A stretch of 64,000 bases of DNA. It comes from Fimbriimonadaceae bacterium. GTDB taxonomy: Bacteria; Armatimonadota; Fimbriimonadia; Fimbriimonadales; Fimbriimonadaceae. A program made the position numbers and the translations under genes. How positions within the stretch are numbered: position 1 is the stretch's first letter; every line of letters starts with the position of its first letter. This document shows positions 26,401 to 34,606 of this stretch, piece by piece. The DNA lies in assembly GCA_019638775.1 (NCBI GenBank), contig JAHBTD010000001.1, positions 1 to 64,000 on the forward strand, in the 5' to 3' direction. The notes below the pieces were generated by a model, which was not told the origin of the DNA, did no database searches, and saw nothing but the letters and a program-made list of their open reading frames with translations.

Positions 26401-29117
26401 CCTTAGTCAAGTGCCTCGGATCGGAGACGTTGGCGACGGCCGACTGGTTTGGCCTACATCGATTGATTGACTGGACGGTGGACTTGATCAATCGCGTTGA
26501 AACAGGAGTTTTGCCAACCGGACTCCTGCAGTTTTTTGGCAAGGGCGATAGTCCAAAGGGGCTTGAAGAACAGCTTGCAGAGCTTCGACACTTACGTGAC
26601 TCCTATTCAGGTCTCATTGATAGCATCTCCGACCGTGCCCAACTGGATGGGGGCGGCGAAGCGTTTCTACAACAGTCATTAGATGTACAAGAGGCTCGGC
26701 TGAAGGCGTGGCAGACGCACGTAGAGGACCTGGAAAGCTATTTTCGCTACAACTTGCTTTCCAAGCAAGTCCATGAAGCAGGCATAGAGCAAGCAACGCA
26801 GCTTGCCGAGACTTGGGAGCCTGCAGGATCGCGATTAGCTGCCGAATTTAAGCGAGCCTGGTACAACGGCTTGCTTGACGAGGCGGTGCAGTCACGTCCT
26901 GTGCTTCAAGAGTTCGATCGGAAGACACACGAGGAGATTGTTGAGTCCTTCCGGTCTTTAGATCGGGGCCTAATCGAACTCAATCAAACGAAGGTAGCGC
27001 TATCCCACTGGAAGACCGTACCCAGAGGATCAGCAGTTGGTGAGATGGGATTCCTTTTGCTTCAGATGAATCGCCAGCGCGGGCACAAGGCAATACGGAT
27101 TGCAATGAAGGAAGCCCCCTCCGCAATACAAGCGATCAGGCCAGTCTTTCTAATGAGCCCAATGTCTGTGGCGATGTATCTTCCGCCGGATGGGCCTGAG
27201 TTTGATGTTGTGATCTTTGACGAGGCAAGCCAGATAAAGCCCGAAGACTCCCTTGGTAGCATCATACGGGCAAAGCAAATGATTGTCGTGGGCGACTCGA
27301 AGCAAATGCCACCAACTAGTGTATTCGAGCGAATGACAGCTTCAGACGACGGAGACCTAGAATCTGAAGAGGATCAAGAAGCTCAGGACCTTGGCGAGCA
27401 AGAGAGTATCTTGGCTCTTGCTTCGGCACGGATTCCTGAGGGTTCATCAAATCGAAGGGATTTGCGGTGGCATTATCGGAGCCGCCATCAGGACCTCATT
27501 TTAACGTCGAACCGACTTTTTTACAAAGATCGGCTTGTGATCTTTCCACACCCGCGTGAGAAAGATAGTGAAATGGGCCTTATCTTTCGGCATTTGCCTT
27601 CCACGATCTACAGTAGGGGAGGATCACGTAAGAATGAAATGGAGGCGAAGGCTATCGTAGAAGCTGTTGTCAAGCATGTCTTGGAATCCCCAAACTTGAC
27701 GCTCGGAATTGTTGCTTTTAGCAAGGCTCAGCAAGAGGCAATAGAGGACCAACTTGACCTTGCCAGGAAAGCAGAACCAGCCTTACGACACTTTGACGAG
27801 CAACACGGGCTAGACAGACTCTTTGTCAAGAATCTTGAGACAGTTCAAGGAGATCAGCGAGATGTAATCTTCATCTCGGTTGGTTACGGTCGTGACGAGA
27901 ATGGGTTTATGGATGGTCGGTCCTTTGCAACACTCAACAAGGCTGGTGGAGAACGTCGACTAAATGTGTTGATCACACGTGCACGAATTCGTACAGTGGT
28001 CTTCTCAAACTTCCGAGCCGCAGATATGCGAATAGAGGCCTCCCAAGGCGCAGGGGTTCATGCATTTCACACGTTCCTCGCCTTCGCTGAATCCGGGCAC
28101 CTCGATGCAATGCCATCCGTTTTCAAGCCGGAACCGTCCTACTTCGAGGACTGCGTTTTCGAGCAGTTGCGAAACCGTGGTTATGACGTGACACGGCAGG
28201 TAGGGTCAGAACACTTCTATATTGACCTCGCAGTACGGAATCCAGCCGAGCCCGGGAAGTACTCAATCGGAATTGAATGCGACGGTCGTATGTACCACTC
28301 AGCAAAGTCTGCACGCGACCGAGATCGGCTTCGCCAACAAGTCCTTGAAGATCGTGGTTGGCGAATTCACAGGATCTGGAGTACCGATTGGTGGCGGCAC
28401 CCAGAGCGCGAACTTGAGAGATGTGCCGAGGCGATTGAAGCATCCTTCAGGTTTGAGGGGATCATGGCTGACCCAGCCGCGACGCCTACAGAACAACAGC
28501 TTATCCATGAAACGGGGGAAGAAGACGAGGGACAATCCACCCCCCAATCTAACAAAGAGTCATCAATAGTGCCCGACTACATTCTTGCAGAATTGACTTG
28601 GCCCCGGTACCAAGAGCTTCTTGACACTCCCCCTTGGCAGCTAGCGGGCCTCGTTGGCAAGGTCGCCCAAGTTGAAGCGCCAGTGCATTTTGATGAGATA
28701 GTTCGACGAATTCGGGAGGCTGCAGGTAAAAGTCGTGCGGGCTCACAAATCAGGCCGCATATTGAGGGCGCTGTCAGGGCGGCAGAACGGCAAGGATTGA
28801 TCAAATTCAAAATGCCATTCGTATACTTGCCCAATCAGACTGAGTTTGTAGTACGGAGTCGATCACAGTTTCCGCAGCAGGTCAAGAAGATTGACCTGAT
28901 TGCGCCAGAAGAGATTGAACTGGCTGCCACAGAAATTCTCAGGGACTCGATTGCCGTTGAGCCGGATCAAATCGCCCGCCCTCTTGCAAACCGGCTTGGG
29001 TTTGACCGAGTAACGCCTGAGATAGCGGCGCACGTGCTCAAAGTAATTGATGCGGCCACAAAGGCTGGACGGTTTGAGAAATCTCTAAGCCGACTCAAAC
29101 GCCCTGCTGAAACATGA
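23457..29117 (+). CDS. DUF4011-SF1 helicase-nuclease-DUF3320 defence-type protein
   Basis: The product is 1,886 residues. The N-terminus matches DUF4011 (LLERFRDNLLGTERNNRL). An SF1 helicase core follows: Walker A GPPGTGKS (331-338), a long helical insertion, DEAS (about 1255), GDSKQMPP, LRWHYRSRH, and ETVQGDQRDVIF with LNVLITRAR. Next is a Vsr/MTES_1575-like PD-(D/E)xK nuclease (FEQLRNRGYDV, IDLAV, GIECDG at about 1605-1610, RIHRIWSTDWW). The last 190 residues are DUF3320 (DTPPWQLAGLVGKV, EAPVHFDEIVRRIREA). Such single proteins occur in bacterial defence islands and are thought to unwind and cut invading nucleic acid. AGGAG precedes the ATG. It stands alone between decayed repair genes. Confidence 0.92.
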   Translation: MNLVGNGTIRAAELLERFRDNLLGTERNNRLVNFRSRTLTSKRPIERVVEVTGEDPTQVFSTLVNEQRVMSFHGQPDKQDRLDLEQEGESNEYFDEASESQVDQTDEKLNTPLQRSRLERHLTKIHRDQVAMIEEQGVNALYLALGMLEWYEADHSCERRLAPLVLVPVLLERTERGGFKLTWDGAEIGTNLSLAALLKKDFAIDLPMVPSEEIDVDKYAAQVSAAIRDQKDWKVQTDTIALAFFSFAKFLIYKDLAPSSWPKARSILEHPVLQALFKVTEFEEIENALTDNDDLDSHRPIGQTNEVFDADSSQTLAILQAQQGKSMVIEGPPGTGKSQTIANLIAEFVSQGKRVLFVSEKGAALNVVHDNLKRAKLDQCCIEIHGTKSKKQAFYQGLKDTVEQAQPRLAAANEALRTLSNSRDTLNHYVEALHTPLGVSIRTSEKYVSEGNREQGTVGVLRGISPREAIGRLISLGPEPDTDGRMSFEWMYGWTQDDFDSKLELVASLEAQVSRLGRPAHHAFAGSKRTYISPDDKRDLARKIDEAVASFGKFRAAIDFLTNRLHLEPAVDLDDVINFGHVVDFIVSAPDTRGVDFGQAIWKTDPERIKSAVQCGGEAATIESEYADHVKPDSWKADTNGLEEGLLPPSHTLENIGELSGYLSAVDGLDFAMTEMRTLAKRLAELMGVEVPSSFWNQESLATTAKRLAAAPDLRGLNVESEKWLTEEATLRKALELLKSCQSAHMKLQGKVSPSVWTTDIEPMLMTLEKEGASVLKRWFSRRYRDAATSSTRALGLQGKVTHVNLVAMLSEVRVERQSRARLTQLRPSLLELFAERWSIEDANADELASCIDFLSLLHGDVGKDKLERGTVRCLLRQDSLRDIGKLADGLRTAMSTSSTTIGQFRTALQVHDSGAFESDTGDPNERLYRFVIDIIEPAKAIADGLFRPSSSTPTWQERLRRIDAIRRHQSATKEYTEEEKTLVKCLGSETLATADWFGLHRLIDWTVDLINRVETGVLPTGLLQFFGKGDSPKGLEEQLAELRHLRDSYSGLIDSISDRAQLDGGGEAFLQQSLDVQEARLKAWQTHVEDLESYFRYNLLSKQVHEAGIEQATQLAETWEPAGSRLAAEFKRAWYNGLLDEAVQSRPVLQEFDRKTHEEIVESFRSLDRGLIELNQTKVALSHWKTVPRGSAVGEMGFLLLQMNRQRGHKAIRIAMKEAPSAIQAIRPVFLMSPMSVAMYLPPDGPEFDVVIFDEASQIKPEDSLGSIIRAKQMIVVGDSKQMPPTSVFERMTASDDGDLESEEDQEAQDLGEQESILALASARIPEGSSNRRDLRWHYRSRHQDLILTSNRLFYKDRLVIFPHPREKDSEMGLIFRHLPSTIYSRGGSRKNEMEAKAIVEAVVKHVLESPNLTLGIVAFSKAQQEAIEDQLDLARKAEPALRHFDEQHGLDRLFVKNLETVQGDQRDVIFISVGYGRDENGFMDGRSFATLNKAGGERRLNVLITRARIRTVVFSNFRAADMRIEASQGAGVHAFHTFLAFAESGHLDAMPSVFKPEPSYFEDCVFEQLRNRGYDVTRQVGSEHFYIDLAVRNPAEPGKYSIGIECDGRMYHSAKSARDRDRLRQQVLEDRGWRIHRIWSTDWWRHPERELERCAEAIEASFRFEGIMADPAATPTEQQLIHETGEEDEGQSTPQSNKESSIVPDYILAELTWPRYQELLDTPPWQLAGLVGKVAQVEAPVHFDEIVRRIREAAGKSRAGSQIRPHIEGAVRAAERQGLIKFKMPFVYLPNQTEFVVRSRSQFPQQVKKIDLIAPEEIELAATEILRDSIAVEPDQIARPLANRLGFDRVTPEIAAHVLKVIDAATKAGRFEKSLSRLKRPAET

Positions 29118-29490
29118 CGTAACTGAGGATCGCCACTCGGCACATCGTGGCTGGTGCCACAGGTCGAAAACCGTAATTCAGCCGTATTTCGGAGGCTTGG
29201 GATTCCTCTTCGCACAGTGTCCCGTAAAGGGTCTTTGAAAGGTCTTTTAACGCGTTTTGCAAGGGTTTCGGTATCTTCATGGGCCCCCACAGAACATGCG
29301 CCCTGTAAGCGTATCCGGGGGACAGACTTTCTGGACCGGATCGCTTAGTCTGCCGGTAGCAGCAAGCCGAATGAGAGACGCTATCTTTCCAACTGTTTCT
29401 GCAAGACCGTATCCGGCAAAGACGTTACCTTGCCTATCGTCTCATAGCACGAAAACTTGAGCCAGCCCCTACACTCAGGTGGAACAGGCG
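29118..29490. other. Gene-free stretch
   Basis: No gene or clear terminator is seen between the end of the large helicase and the relic polymerase. Short open frames here have no coding signature. Confidence 0.5.
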
Positions 29491-29992
29491 CTAAATGTCA
29501 ATCGGGAGGTCTTTCAGGAATTTGGAAGGCCGAGAAACGGCCTTCTCATCAAATGCGGTCTGTGCAGAAACGGCAGCGATCCACTGCACCCGACCCCACG
29601 CGCACGCGCTAGCCGAACTCATCCCAAAGCCGCGTCACTGTGGCATGAGGAAGACTGCCGGGGTTTGGGTGTCCAGAAAGGTCTACAAAGGCAATGTGAG
29701 GCTCAGCAAACTCAATAACGTCCGAATAGTCGGTCAGAACGTCGAGCCAAGCGGATTGCGCGGTCTCAAAGTCGAACGCACTCAACTCGACAAAGCGGGC
29801 GTCGGACATAATTGACAGTGCTTGCCGCTCGGCCATGCCGGGTGAAATCCCTTTGGTTTGAGCCGAGAAATAAGCTTCCAGAACCGCTTTGTTCCGAACA
29901 ACGATCAGCGGCCTCCCCAAGTTTTCTGGATCGTCAAAAGTCAGCGCTTGCCCAAAGAAGTATTCAATGTGAAAACACACGACATAGTGCAT
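29491..29992 (-). pseudogene. Y-family DNA polymerase (ImuB/DinB-like) N-terminal remnant
   Basis: From 29992 the frame reads MHYVVCFHIEYFFGQAL, then GRPLIVVRNKAVLEAYFSAQTKGISPGM, YSDVIEFAEPHIAFVDLSG. This is the start of a Y-family polymerase: catalytic-site strand, RPLVV, AxxxGI.pGM, and E...D.AFVDLxG. The typical first catalytic Asp is replaced (HIEYFF). A stop comes at 29609 after RLWDEFG. Protein-like sequence resumes in the neighbouring frame (WGRVQWIAAV, EKAVSRPSKF) to 29491. The palm, fingers and little-finger domains are otherwise missing, so this is a truncated relic of a translesion polymerase. Confidence 0.55.
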
Positions 29993-30411
29993 TTGCGTCT
30001 ACTGTGATACACTGATTATCCACAATGACCACGAGCACTGTGTGGGCAGAGACACATTCTATATTTGGAAGCACAAGTGCACGGGGATGCAGATGAACAA
30101 CCAAACCCCACCGGTCGCCGAGCACTCTGCAGACGCCGTTCGGGATACCCCCCCCCGGATTCTGGGGTGTCATCACTTGAAGCGGCCTAGTGTTACGAGT
30201 GAACGAGTCAATGAGGGCAGTCCACTTGTTTTTTTGTATTCAGTGACTTCAGGAAGACGTGCTACTTTTTTATTTAGACTGGACATGCGTTAGATGCTGA
30301 GATAACGTTGCATGGTCGAGCACACCAGCACGTCGCAACCGCATGATTCCAAATCGCGTACACTTGTACAAATGCTTGACCTGAATGTCAATCAAGCTGG
30401 AGAGTGAAAGA
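29993..30411. other. Intergenic upstream region of the ABC-transporter operon
   Basis: This 419-bp AT-rich stretch has no credible gene. It holds a run of C residues near 30150 and, close to the operon, two inverted repeats listed separately. The promoter should lie here, but I could not fix -35/-10 boxes with confidence. Confidence 0.5.
30358..30391 (+). promoter_or_regulatory. Two inverted repeats, candidate operators of the ABC operon
   Basis: GTACACTTGTAC (30358-30369) and TTGACCTGAATGTCAA (30376-30391; arms TTGAC/GTCAA with a 6-bp spacer) lie directly before the ribosome site and ATG at 30412. Two palindromes in 34 bp suggest a regulator site in the 5' leader or core promoter. Confidence 0.4.
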
Positions 30412-31551
30412 ATGAACGGAAAGTTTCTACTTGTCGTAGCCGCATCGGTCGTATTGGTCTTGGGATGTCGCAGCGAGCGACGCTCCGTTGCCACATCATC
30501 TCCTGCCAAATTAGTGTTAGTAGGCTCGATAATGCCTCTGACAGGCGATGCTGCGTCATTAGGTAAGCCTTGTGAACAGGGCATCGAGCTGGCAATTCAA
30601 CAATATAATGCCTCAAAGACGGTAAACGAGCCAGAAATCAGAATTGTTTCAGAGGACGATCAGGCAGACGCTGCGAAGGCTGTAAGCGCATTCCAGAAGC
30701 TCGCAGACGCTGATGGAGTGAAGGTGATTATTGGACCTCTTACAAGCGGCGGCACGCTTGCCGTTGCACCGCTTGCTAACCAAAAGAGTGTAATTGTTCT
30801 ATCGCCAGGAGCATCCGCAGCTGAGGTCACGTCCGCAGGCGACTATGTTTTTCGTAACGAGATATCTGAGTCTACCGGCTCGAGTGAACTTGCAGCTCTC
30901 ACTATTCAAAAGCTAGGTAGCTTGAAGATCGCAGTACTGTACGTAAACAATCCTTACGGAGCGAGCACAAGGTCTCCTTTCGAGGCCAAGGTAAAGGAGT
31001 TGGGAAGTACTATCGTTGCATCAGAGCCTTTCAATACAGATGCAACCAATCTTCGCTCGCAACTAGAACGAGCCCGTCAAGCAGGCGCTGACACATTGTA
31101 CGTAGTCTATCAAGACGAACGTCATATCAAGGACGTACTTCGACAACGTGACGAATTGGGCCTTAGAGCTCGTGTTCTAACGACTCCAGTGTTCGCAGAC
31201 GAAGGAACTATTGCGACTTTGGGTAAATTGGCAGAAGGAGTCATATTCGGCTACTACGGGTCTTACAATTTAAATACGTCAGATCTGGGGGCCCGCAACT
31301 TTATTGCAGCTTACAAAGAGCGATTTAAGACGAGCCCGTCCTACTTTGCCGCCCAAGGCTATGACGCAGCGAATCTTATCATCGCAGGACTAAGAAATGC
31401 GCACTTTCATCCTAGTTCCCTGAAAGAGTCCCTCCTCCAATTATCGACGTTCAAGGGAGTTTCTGGGGCCATGTCATTCGATGCAAACGGCGACGTCAAA
31501 AAGGAAGTATCCTTAAAAGTTGTAAAGGGAGGGAGAATCGTTGAGTTCTGA
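30412..31551 (+). CDS. Substrate-binding lipoprotein of a branched-chain-amino-acid-type ABC transporter
   Basis: The 379-residue product has a lipoprotein signal (hydrophobic residues 4-17, lipobox VLGC with Cys18). A type-1 periplasmic binding protein follows: VGSIMPLTGDAASLGKPCEQGIELA, VKVIIGPLTSGGTLAVAP, IVLSPGAS, ILYVNNPYG-like strand and YFAAQGYDAANLI. Homologues bind branched-chain amino acids, amides or urea-like compounds; the ligand here is unknown. ATG at 30412 has GGAGAG 8-13 bp upstream. It is first of seven overlapping genes; the next starts inside its last 11 bp. Confidence 0.9.
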   Translation: MNGKFLLVVAASVVLVLGCRSERRSVATSSPAKLVLVGSIMPLTGDAASLGKPCEQGIELAIQQYNASKTVNEPEIRIVSEDDQADAAKAVSAFQKLADADGVKVIIGPLTSGGTLAVAPLANQKSVIVLSPGASAAEVTSAGDYVFRNEISESTGSSELAALTIQKLGSLKIAVLYVNNPYGASTRSPFEAKVKELGSTIVASEPFNTDATNLRSQLERARQAGADTLYVVYQDERHIKDVLRQRDELGLRARVLTTPVFADEGTIATLGKLAEGVIFGYYGSYNLNTSDLGARNFIAAYKERFKTSPSYFAAQGYDAANLIIAGLRNAHFHPSSLKESLLQLSTFKGVSGAMSFDANGDVKKEVSLKVVKGGRIVEF

Positions 31552-32389
31552 GTCTTCTCGGCTTGTGGTGGTCACGGGTGTAGGTTTCCGCGGCTCGGCA
31601 TCGGACAATGTATTCAACAGCAAAGAGGCCAAGGCAAACCTTGGGGCTTGGTCTGCCCTAAAGATTGCAGGAGATGGTCTTCCTGTACTCGCCGTGGCCA
31701 GGTCTGAGGAGAAGCTAAAGCGTGTTGTAGAGTCAATACGAGAAGTTCATCCACATTCGAATATCACCGAGCGCTCTGCTGATGTACTAGACAGGACACA
31801 AGTGAGTAAATTGGTTAAGTCGATAGACTCAAATACCAGAATCGATCTTGTCCACAGCGTGGGACTTTCGAGCGGTGCATACACAATACCTGAGGATAAT
31901 CCTTATTTAAATATTGGGAATACTCCTGATGACTTGCCCACACGTGAGTTCGACACAGTTGTTCGATCACTGCTTCTGATGGTGCAGGAACTGTTGCCAA
32001 GATGGGAGTTACAAGCGGAAACAAACTTAGTCGTAATCGCAAGTATGAGCGGGATCAGACCGTATCCCTTGGGTTACGCACATGCGAGCGCTAAGGCTGG
32101 ACTGCATCATGCGGTTCGTGTTCTAACGCTAGAGCTACTAAAAAAGGGGGTATACGTGTCTGAGATAAACCCCGGCATGGTAGACACTGGCATGTACGAC
32201 AGCATTGCTGTAAAAGAGGCAGTGACAAGAATTGCAAAAGAGTTTGGCTATGACTATTCAAAAGGTGAATTGCCACAGGCTCCTCCAGAATCAATTGCGG
32301 ACCTAGCCTTAGTGTGCCTACGGTCCAGGCTTCATGTTCTCTCTGTCAACGCTGTTGCGAAGGGGCAGTTTCCACATGCCGGAGCTTAG
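31541..32389 (+). CDS. Atypical short-chain dehydrogenase/reductase
   Basis: The 282-residue product has an SDR fold: VVVTGVGFRGSASD (expanded nucleotide loop instead of TGxxxGIG), an Asp-Val after RSADV, DLVHSVG (in place of NNAG), VVIASMSG (catalytic Ser), and HASAKAGLHHAV. The usual Tyr four residues before the active-site Lys is His here, with Tyr two residues earlier (GYAHASAK). It ends with INPGMVDTGMY. It may still reduce or oxidise a substrate, or only bind it. The start is TTG with GGGAGGGAG just upstream, overlapping the binding-protein gene. Placement inside a transporter operon suggests it acts on the imported compound or senses it. Confidence 0.8.
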   Translation: MSSESSRLVVVTGVGFRGSASDNVFNSKEAKANLGAWSALKIAGDGLPVLAVARSEEKLKRVVESIREVHPHSNITERSADVLDRTQVSKLVKSIDSNTRIDLVHSVGLSSGAYTIPEDNPYLNIGNTPDDLPTREFDTVVRSLLLMVQELLPRWELQAETNLVVIASMSGIRPYPLGYAHASAKAGLHHAVRVLTLELLKKGVYVSEINPGMVDTGMYDSIAVKEAVTRIAKEFGYDYSKGELPQAPPESIADLALVCLRSRLHVLSVNAVAKGQFPHAGA

Positions 32390-33323
32390 CGGAACCAAGA
32401 TTGCACTGCCAGGGCTTAACCCCGCTGACATAGCTATAGGATTCAGTGAAGTTCCGAACTCCATTGCAATAACAGCTATTTGCACTGCCAGCTGTGCGAG
32501 GTATCAGTCGCTCGAAGACTACTTGGAGGTGCAGACTGCTAAAGATCAAGTATTGAAACTCTTCACCGACACTGCGAGTTTGGATCACGCCATGGATCTT
32601 GGCTATGCGCTCGGACTAATAGCATTGCAAATGACCGAAACAAAAACTGCTGAGATTGCTTCTGTAGCTAGCGAGATCTTGTCAAAGGGATATACCGTTT
32701 CATTTCCTAAACAAAACCGCAACAAAACTTGGTTATCGATCAAGAAGTTACTCAAGGTACTCGAACAAGTTGAATTTGATGACGCCCTGCTGTGCCAGTT
32801 TTTCGACGCTGCTACTGGGGTGCCCATTCAGATAGAGATTAACAGGAGAGAGTTACAGAGCGAACGTGACTACCTGTTCCGCTTTGGAATGGCCATGGAA
32901 AGGGCGATGTTTGGCAAGTTTGAGAGTCTCGTCGGCCTTTGGCTTAACGACATGAATACGGATGGTCATCGAACTGCACTGTGCGTCTGGTGCAACAAAG
33001 GTGACTTTGAATTAGTAAGTGCAGGCATGCAAGCATTGTTCGAAAACAGTCTAGTTGGCGGTGGCCCTTTGGAAAAGACTAGAAGCGAAGTCCTAAAGTA
33101 CATCAACGATCTGCGGCAGCCACGCGTATTGCTTCCCAATAAAAGACTACTATCAGAGCAACGTGACAAGTATCTATCCGACCTGCAAGATGTTGCGCAA
33201 AACAGCACCTCGATAGAACACTTATCGGCAATTTTAGAGCGACTTAGGATCCAAGGGCAAGGTGCCTCACCTGCTGATATTCAACAGCTAACTATTGAGT
33301 TTTCAGAGAGTAAAAACCAATGA
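32376..33323 (+). CDS. Unknown, mostly helical protein within the ABC operon
   Basis: The 315-residue product has no recognised domain. It is predicted to be nearly all-helical and cytoplasmic (no signal or membrane helix). Features are ADIAIGFSEVPNSIAITAICTASCARY near the start, an amphipathic middle, CVWCNKGDFELV (about 225) and a charged C-terminus. ATG at 32376 overlaps the SDR gene by 14 bp, with AAGGGG 11 bp upstream, and its stop overlaps the permease start by ATGA. Being held between coupled genes implies a role tied to the transporter, but what it does is not apparent. Confidence 0.75.
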   Translation: MPELSGTKIALPGLNPADIAIGFSEVPNSIAITAICTASCARYQSLEDYLEVQTAKDQVLKLFTDTASLDHAMDLGYALGLIALQMTETKTAEIASVASEILSKGYTVSFPKQNRNKTWLSIKKLLKVLEQVEFDDALLCQFFDAATGVPIQIEINRRELQSERDYLFRFGMAMERAMFGKFESLVGLWLNDMNTDGHRTALCVWCNKGDFELVSAGMQALFENSLVGGGPLEKTRSEVLKYINDLRQPRVLLPNKRLLSEQRDKYLSDLQDVAQNSTSIEHLSAILERLRIQGQGASPADIQQLTIEFSESKNQ

Positions 33324-34606
33324 GGTCTTTCCGCATTTCTTGGAGTTCTTTCCCCACTACACTACTAGGCTTCACTCCAGAAGCCCATCTGATCGTTGTC
33401 GTTGCCCTACTCTTGGGAGTCGCCGGGACGGGTGTGAGTAATAGTCTTTACTCATCTTTTGACCTAAAGCACCTTACTTCTGCTGTTGCACTTCTGGTTG
33501 GAACATCATCATATTTGCGAGTTGTAGAGAAGGCAAATCAGGTGTGGGTCGAAGCAAAGACTACGGCTTTGGCTACTTCCAAGTCAGGCGAGGAGCGCGT
33601 CTCGCCTGATGCCATTGTGAAGCATATATTGCGACAGGCTCCTGCGCAATTCATCCTCGATACTGCTCGCGCCTTTAGAACCGCCTTGATATGGGTCTCT
33701 ATTGGCATTCTTATACCATTCACATCCCTACCACCAGCCTCGATAATCATAAATGGAGTTCACTCCGGTGCGATGATTGGGTTACTTGGTGTGTCATTTG
33801 GTGTCATCTACAACCCTACCAAGATTTTTCATCTTGCGCACACCTCAGTCTATGCTGGCTCAGGATACATGCTGTTGTGGTTGAAAGATGCTACCCACCT
33901 GCCAGCATTTTTTAAAATTCTTGCGGCTATAGTACTCGCTGGACTGCTGGGAGTAGCAATAAATGAGCTTTTCTTCCGAAAAGCTAGTCCGTCTGAAGGT
34001 AGACACACCGGAATCGGGCCTATCGCAGTATCCTTCGGAGTCTACATACTCTTTTCTTCAGTTCTTATTTTTGCCTTCGGTCCACAGAGCAGGGATTTGT
34101 GGCCAGTCGACGCCCAGCCGACCGTACACATCTTCGGTATACAGATTTCTTGGCTACGGTTAATTCAGATAGGGGTAGCAGTGTTCGCTTGTACCGTAGT
34201 CCACGTCTTATTGCAGTTCACACTCATTGGAAGATGTTTTAGGGCGGTCAGTGACAATGTTCGACTAGCTGTGACCGATGGCATCGATCCCGTTAGAATC
34301 CGAAGGTGCGCTTTCTTTATTGGGTCTTGCTTGGTCGGTATCGGCGGGCTTTTGCAGGCCGCAGACACGGGACTTCAGCCAATGATGGGCCTTGAGCCTG
34401 TTTTGTACGGCATTGTCGTAGGTTTAGCTGTTCAATTCAGGTCACCACTATCGGTTTTTTGTTCAGGGATTGTTTTCGGTTTGATTACGCAAGTGGCGGT
34501 CTGGCTTATGGGTGCTACTTGGGCCCCAGTCGCTTCCTTTGGCGTCGTCCTGCTTGCAATTGTCTTCCAGGCTTCAGCTGAGAGTTCAGATGGGGGCATA
34601 CCTTGA
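33320..34606 (+). CDS. LivH-type ABC permease with long N-terminal extension
   Basis: The product is 428 residues against about 300 for LivH. The standard permease begins near residue 140 (IIINGVHSGAMIGLLGVSFG, IFHLAHTSVYAGSGYMLL) and continues with about eight membrane helices including GPIAVSFGVYILFSSV, RAVSDNVRLAVTDGID and IGGLLQAADTGLQPMMGLEP. The first 138 residues form an added domain with membrane helices near 23-42 and 120-138 and a soluble segment holding SKSGEERVSPDAIVKHIL. It makes half of the membrane channel with the next gene. It starts with ATG overlapping the unknown gene's stop. Confidence 0.85.
   Translation: MRSFRISWSSFPTTLLGFTPEAHLIVVVALLLGVAGTGVSNSLYSSFDLKHLTSAVALLVGTSSYLRVVEKANQVWVEAKTTALATSKSGEERVSPDAIVKHILRQAPAQFILDTARAFRTALIWVSIGILIPFTSLPPASIIINGVHSGAMIGLLGVSFGVIYNPTKIFHLAHTSVYAGSGYMLLWLKDATHLPAFFKILAAIVLAGLLGVAINELFFRKASPSEGRHTGIGPIAVSFGVYILFSSVLIFAFGPQSRDLWPVDAQPTVHIFGIQISWLRLIQIGVAVFACTVVHVLLQFTLIGRCFRAVSDNVRLAVTDGIDPVRIRRCAFFIGSCLVGIGGLLQAADTGLQPMMGLEPVLYGIVVGLAVQFRSPLSVFCSGIVFGLITQVAVWLMGATWAPVASFGVVLLAIVFQASAESSDGGIP

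Noticed and set aside
30145-30165. C-run in the region upstream of the ABC operon as a phase-variation tract
   Set aside because: It lies about 250 bp from the nearest start and outside any frame or recognisable promoter spacing.
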